NCBI GenBank assembly: GCA_008933025.1
Contig: WBXI01000016.1
Coordinates: 1 to 36,296 of the forward strand
Reading direction: 5' to 3'
DNA: 36,296 nt
Source of the DNA: Verrucomicrobiota bacterium
GTDB taxonomy: Bacteria > Verrucomicrobiota > Verrucomicrobiia > Limisphaerales > UBA9464
The first letter of the stretch is position 1, and every line of letters starts with the position of its first letter. The translations under genes were made by a program, and so were the position numbers. This document shows, one piece after another, positions 32,909 to 36,296 of this stretch. The notes under the pieces were generated by a model. That model did no database searches, was not told the DNA's origin, and saw only the letters and a list, made by a program, of their open reading frames with translations.

Positions 32909-34777
32909 ATGGACCTGTTCATCAGGGGGCGTTGGGGACGGTTCGCCGCGTTCGTCGCCAGCTACGCCGTCTTGGCCGTGCTGGGCTTGTTGGCGTCGTA
33001 TGTGGCCCGGTTCGACGGAGCGATTCCGGCGAGTTTCCTGCAGCAATTGCTGCGGGCGCTACCTTGGTTCGTCGTCGCCAAGGTCGTCGCCCTCGTCGCC
33101 GTCGGCCAGGCCCGGACCCTTTCGGGTTACTTCAGCCTGATCGATCTCCGCGAGGTCCTCATCGCCAGCGCCGGCGCCAGCCTCGTCATCCTCGGCGCCT
33201 CCGTGACCTTCTCCGCGCATCGCATCCCGCGCGGCGTCGTCATCGTCGATTTCCTGGCGTTCTCCGGCGGTGTCCTCGCCCTGCGCGTCGGGCTCCGTCG
33301 TTGGTCCGAGATCCGGCGCCGCGATCGTCACTCCTCGTCCTCCAACGCCGTGGTGCAGGCCGTCGCCGTCATCGGTGCCGGCGAGGCCGGTGCCGGCCTC
33401 ATCCGCGAGCTGCGCGCCAAGCCCGGCCTGCGGTTGAAGCCGGTCGCGTTGTTCGACGACGATCCCTCCAAGTGGGGCAACGAAATCCACGGCATCTCGA
33501 TCGTCGGCGCGCCCGAAAAACTGCGCGAGGCCCCGTGGCGACAGCAGGTCCGCAAGGTCATCATCGCCATGCCCAGCGCCCCCGCGCGCCGCGTCGGCGA
33601 GATCGCCCGGATCGCCGCCGAGATCGGCGTGCCGTCCGACACCATGCCGGCGCTCGACCAGTTCGTGGCCGGCCGGATCAAGGTCGCCCAATTGCGGCCG
33701 GTGCAGATCACCGACCTGCTGCGACGCGAACAGGTGAAGCTGGACGTGGCGGGACTCCGGCAACTCCTGCGGGACCAGGTCGTCATGGTGACCGGCGCGG
33801 GCGGCAGCATCGGATCGGAACTGTGCCGGCAAATCCTCGCGCAGACGCCGCGTCTGTTGCTGTTGGTCGAGCGTTGCGAGGTGCAGATCTTCGGCATCGA
33901 GCAGGAACTCATCGAGCGCGGTGGCCGCAACGTCGTGGTCCCGCTGGTGGCCGACATCTCGGACGAGGCGCGGATCCGCGAGATCCTGGCCCGGTTCCGG
34001 CCCTCGACGATCTTCCACGCGGCGGCCCACAAGCACGTGCCGATGATGGAAAGCCAGCCGGGCGAGGCGATCCGCAACAACTCCCTGGGCACCGCGTTGC
34101 TGGCGCGTCTCGCCGTGGAACACGGGGTCGGGCGCTTCGTGCTGATCTCGACGGACAAGGCGATCAATCCCACCAACGTGATGGGCGCGAGCAAGCGTTT
34201 GGCGGAGATTTACCTGCAGGCCCTGCAGGCGGCGCGGCCGCCGGGAACCCGTTTCATGGCCGTCCGCTTCGGCAACGTGCTGGGCTCGTCCGGCAGCGTG
34301 GTCCCGATTTTCCAGCGCCAGATTGCCGCGGGTGGGCCGGTCAAGGTCACGCATCCGGAAGTGACGCGCTTCTTCATGACCATCCCCGAGTCGGTCTCGT
34401 TGGTGCTCGAGAGCGCGGTCATCGGCGAGGGCGGGGAAATCTTCGTTTTGGACATGGGCGAACCGGTGAAGATCGTCGACTTGGCCCGCCAGATGATCGA
34501 GCTGTCGGGGTATCGGCCGGGCGAGGACATCGAGATCGAGTTCACGGGCCTGCGGCCGGGCGAGAAGATGTTCGAGGAGATCTCGCACCAGATGGAACAC
34601 CTGACGCCGACGGGGCATCCGAAGATCTTCCGGTTCGTGGGGCCCGCGGCGACGTTGTCGGACATGGACGCCTACTTCGGGAAGTTGCGGCCGCGATTGC
34701 ACGTGGCGGACGCGCCGGAGCTCAAGGATCTCGTGGTCGAAATGGTGCCCGAATACCGGCCCTATCGCGGTGCGTAG
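32909..34777 (+). CDS. Membrane NDP-sugar 4,6-dehydratase (PglF/WbpM/CapD family)
   Basis: A 622-residue protein. Residues about 11-130 contain four membrane helices. A first nucleotide-binding domain follows (VAVIGAGEAGAGLIREL, 152-168). The conserved linker LRREQVKLD (271-279) leads into the catalytic SDR domain: VTGAGGSIGSELCRQIL (294-310), HAAAHKHVPMMESQPGEAIRNNSLGT, then the STDKAINPTNVMGASKR block. The active site has Thr415, Asp416 and Lys417, and Met425-x3-Lys429 instead of Tyr-x3-Lys, as in WbpM and PglF. It would convert UDP-GlcNAc to UDP-4-keto-6-deoxy-GlcNAc at the inner membrane. The PglD-like and PglE-like neighbours point to bacillosamine; D-QuiNAc or D-FucNAc synthesis is the alternative. 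Full family length, all motifs intact. Confidence 0.93.
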   Translation: MDLFIRGRWGRFAAFVASYAVLAVLGLLASYVARFDGAIPASFLQQLLRALPWFVVAKVVALVAVGQARTLSGYFSLIDLREVLIASAGASLVILGASVTFSAHRIPRGVVIVDFLAFSGGVLALRVGLRRWSEIRRRDRHSSSSNAVVQAVAVIGAGEAGAGLIRELRAKPGLRLKPVALFDDDPSKWGNEIHGISIVGAPEKLREAPWRQQVRKVIIAMPSAPARRVGEIARIAAEIGVPSDTMPALDQFVAGRIKVAQLRPVQITDLLRREQVKLDVAGLRQLLRDQVVMVTGAGGSIGSELCRQILAQTPRLLLLVERCEVQIFGIEQELIERGGRNVVVPLVADISDEARIREILARFRPSTIFHAAAHKHVPMMESQPGEAIRNNSLGTALLARLAVEHGVGRFVLISTDKAINPTNVMGASKRLAEIYLQALQAARPPGTRFMAVRFGNVLGSSGSVVPIFQRQIAAGGPVKVTHPEVTRFFMTIPESVSLVLESAVIGEGGEIFVLDMGEPVKIVDLARQMIELSGYRPGEDIEIEFTGLRPGEKMFEEISHQMEHLTPTGHPKIFRFVGPAATLSDMDAYFGKLRPRLHVADAPELKDLVVEMVPEYRPYRGA

Positions 34778-34841
34778 CCGGGGATTCGATCTCCAGCGTC
34801 CAGACCCAGACCGCCCAATTCCCGCCTTCCTGCTCTCGCCC

Positions 34842-36026
34842 ATGCCCTCCGATTCCCGATCCCCGGTTCCCGCCCCGAAAAAAATCCTGCTTTCGGTCCC
34901 GCACATGGGCGGCGCCGAACGACGCTACGTCGCGGAAGCCTTCGACGAGAACTGGCTGTCGACGATCGGCCCCAACCTCAACGCGCTGGAGGCGGAGTTC
35001 GGGCGTTTGACGGGTCTGCCCGGCGTGGCGCTCGGCAGCGGCACCGCGGCGATCCATCTCGGGCTCCGGTTGCTGGGCGTGGGCCCGGGGGACGAGGTGG
35101 TCACCCCGACCCTGACCTTCGCGGCCAGCACCAACCCGATCCGCTACGAGCATGCGACCCCGGTGTTCATGGACAGCGATCGGGCGACTTGGAATCTCGA
35201 TCCCGAATTGCTGGCGCGATTCCTGGCCGACCGCGCGCGGGTCAACCGCCTGCCCAAGGCGGTGATGGTGGTCCATCTTTTCGGACAGAGCGCGGATCTC
35301 GAGCCGATCCTTGCCGAGTGCCGGCGCTACGAACTGCCGTTGCTCGAGGACGCGGCCGAGGCGCTCGGGGCGCGGTACCGCGACCGGATGCCCGGGACGC
35401 TGGGCGACATCGGCGTGTTTTCCTTCAACGGGAACAAGATGATCACCGGCACGACCGGTGGTTTGCTCGTGTCGCCGCGCCAAGACTGGGTGGATTCCGC
35501 GCGCAAATGGAGCACCCAGGCGCGCGATGCCGATCCCCTCGGCGTGAACAACTACGTCCACACCGAGCTCGGCTACAATTACCGGATGAGCAACGTGGTC
35601 GCGGGCATCGTCCGCGGCCAACTCGAGGTGCTCGAGGAACGGGTCCTGGCCCGGCGCGCCGTGTTCGACCGGTACCGACGGGCGTTGGCGGACGTCCCGG
35701 GATTCGAGCCGCAACCCGAGGCGATGTTCGGTCATCCCGGCTCGCGGCACACCCGTTGGTTGAGCTGTTTCCTCGTCGACGAGGCGAAGTTCGGGATGTC
35801 GGCCGTCGACCTGATCCGCCGTCTGGACGCGGCGAACGTCGAGAGCCGGCCGGTCTGGCGGCCGATGCACACCCAACCGATCTACCGGGACTACGAGTGC
35901 GTGGGCGGCGCGGTGTCCGAGGATCTCAACCGGCGGGGGATCTGCCTGCCGTCGTCGAGTTCGTTGTCGGAAGACGACCAGCGGTTCGTGATCGACGCGA
36001 TCCGCCGGTTGGCCGGGGTGGCTTGA
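34842..36026 (+). CDS. DegT/DnrJ/EryC1/StrS aminotransferase, PglE-like
   Basis: A 394-residue PLP-dependent sugar aminotransferase. Motifs in order: LLSVPHMGGAERRYVAEAF, ENWLSTIGPNLNALEAEF, ALGSGTAAIHLGLRLLGVGPGDEVVTPTLTFAAS, MVVHLFGQSADL, LEDAAEALGARY with Asp170 contacting the PLP ring, and the Schiff-base Lys199 in GVFSFNGNKMITGTTGG, followed by GYNYRMSNVVAGIVRGQLEVLEER. This is the PglE/LgaC-like form acting on UDP-4-keto-6-deoxy-GlcNAc with glutamate as amino donor. It is the last gene of the locus in the window, just after the PglF-like dehydratase. ATG 34842 was chosen over GTG 34770 because the latter overlaps that gene and adds low-complexity residues. Confidence 0.92.
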   Translation: MPSDSRSPVPAPKKILLSVPHMGGAERRYVAEAFDENWLSTIGPNLNALEAEFGRLTGLPGVALGSGTAAIHLGLRLLGVGPGDEVVTPTLTFAASTNPIRYEHATPVFMDSDRATWNLDPELLARFLADRARVNRLPKAVMVVHLFGQSADLEPILAECRRYELPLLEDAAEALGARYRDRMPGTLGDIGVFSFNGNKMITGTTGGLLVSPRQDWVDSARKWSTQARDADPLGVNNYVHTELGYNYRMSNVVAGIVRGQLEVLEERVLARRAVFDRYRRALADVPGFEPQPEAMFGHPGSRHTRWLSCFLVDEAKFGMSAVDLIRRLDAANVESRPVWRPMHTQPIYRDYECVGGAVSEDLNRRGICLPSSSSLSEDDQRFVIDAIRRLAGVA

Positions 36027-36296
36027 GTCGGAATCCAAGGCCTTGCCACCCGAAGGCGCCGGGCGCGGGAGACAGCCCGAGCGGTTCCCCGCGCGGAGCG
36101 CCGTGGGAGTGCGGAGGGTAGGAGCGTCAGCGACACCCACTCCGCTTTGCGACGAGGTCCGCCGTCCATCCCGGTCGCATCCGGTTTCGAAAGACCCTAT
36201 GGCCTCGCGCAGGGCTCTTGCCGAGTCTGGCGCTGTGGAGAAGGGGCGATTGGTCCGCCATACGTGGGTTAGTCCCCGCGAGCGGAGAGCAGAGCC
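36027..36296. other. Non-coding 3' flank of the polysaccharide locus
   Basis: The last 270 bases hold no convincing coding frame and no further polysaccharide gene. A hairpin-like repeat candidate at 36111-36145 is listed separately. The change to non-coding sequence suggests the locus ends, or at least pauses, after the aminotransferase. Confidence 0.5.
36111..36145. repeat. Possible short interspersed hairpin repeat
   Basis: GCGGAG (36111-36116) pairs with CTCCGC (36140-36145) around a 23-base loop; just outside and inside, GTGGG (36103-36107) and CCCAC (36136-36140) give a second, competing pairing. The phrase GTGGGAGTGCGGAG followed by CACTCCGCTTTGC resembles dispersed intergenic repeats I associate with verrucomicrobial genomes, but one copy in the window cannot prove a family. 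It could also serve as a terminator for the locus. Confidence 0.3.

Overview
The window reads as a high-GC chromosome segment of a Verrucomicrobiota-like bacterium, perhaps related to Planctomycetota. The grounds are a DUF1501 C-terminus, a pseudopilin with the H-X9-DG motif, a Tat-exported beta-propeller protein, a secreted putative-Ig protein, and almost no Shine-Dalgarno sequences before start codons. This is inferred from gene families; there is no rRNA to confirm it.

Left part (1-8282): unrelated single genes on both strands. In order they are the tail of a DUF1501 protein, a secreted putative-Ig protein, a Tat-signal beta-propeller protein (minus), homoserine dehydrogenase, an H-X9-DG pseudopilin (minus), a GNAT acetyltransferase and biosynthetic arginine decarboxylase (minus). 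Between arginine decarboxylase and the next locus (8283-8668) lie a 147-bp perfect-arm hairpin repeat and then a promoter-like region rich in dyads.

Right part (8669-36026): one long plus-strand surface polysaccharide locus with 25 intact genes and one pseudogene. It opens with a GbsR/MarR-like regulator. Next come nucleotide-sugar genes: RmlA, a plant-type bifunctional epimerase/reductase, RmlB, UDP-glucose dehydrogenase, a GMD-like SDR, UDP-glucuronate 4-epimerase, an RmlD-like reductase and a WbpA-like dehydrogenase. A more AT-rich, probably exchangeable core follows: Wzy-like polymerase, Wzx-like flippase, O-acetyltransferase, glycosyltransferases, a methyltransferase and an SDR. The end holds a FnlA/CapE-like dehydratase, a membrane acyltransferase, a FnlC-like 2-epimerase, a UDP-hexose 4-epimerase, a WbuB-like glycosyltransferase and a PglD-PglF-PglE-like set.

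Together these genes could supply dTDP-L-rhamnose, UDP-glucuronate and UDP-galacturonate, a UDP-HexNAc uronate, a UDP-2-acetamido-2,6-dideoxy-L-hexose (L-FucNAc or L-QuiNAc type) and UDP-diacetylbacillosamine. The repeat unit would be assembled by four glycosyltransferases, decorated with acyl groups, flipped by Wzx and polymerised by Wzy. No initiating phosphoglycosyltransferase and no Wza/Wzc export genes lie in the window. The most notable points are the RmlC-less rhamnose route that keeps both residues needed for epimerisation in the plant enzyme, the GMD-like protein with Gln in place of the catalytic Glu, the frameshifted four-helix-bundle (IVP) element flanked by inverted repeats between rmlB and ugd, and the hairpin element near 8.4 kb.
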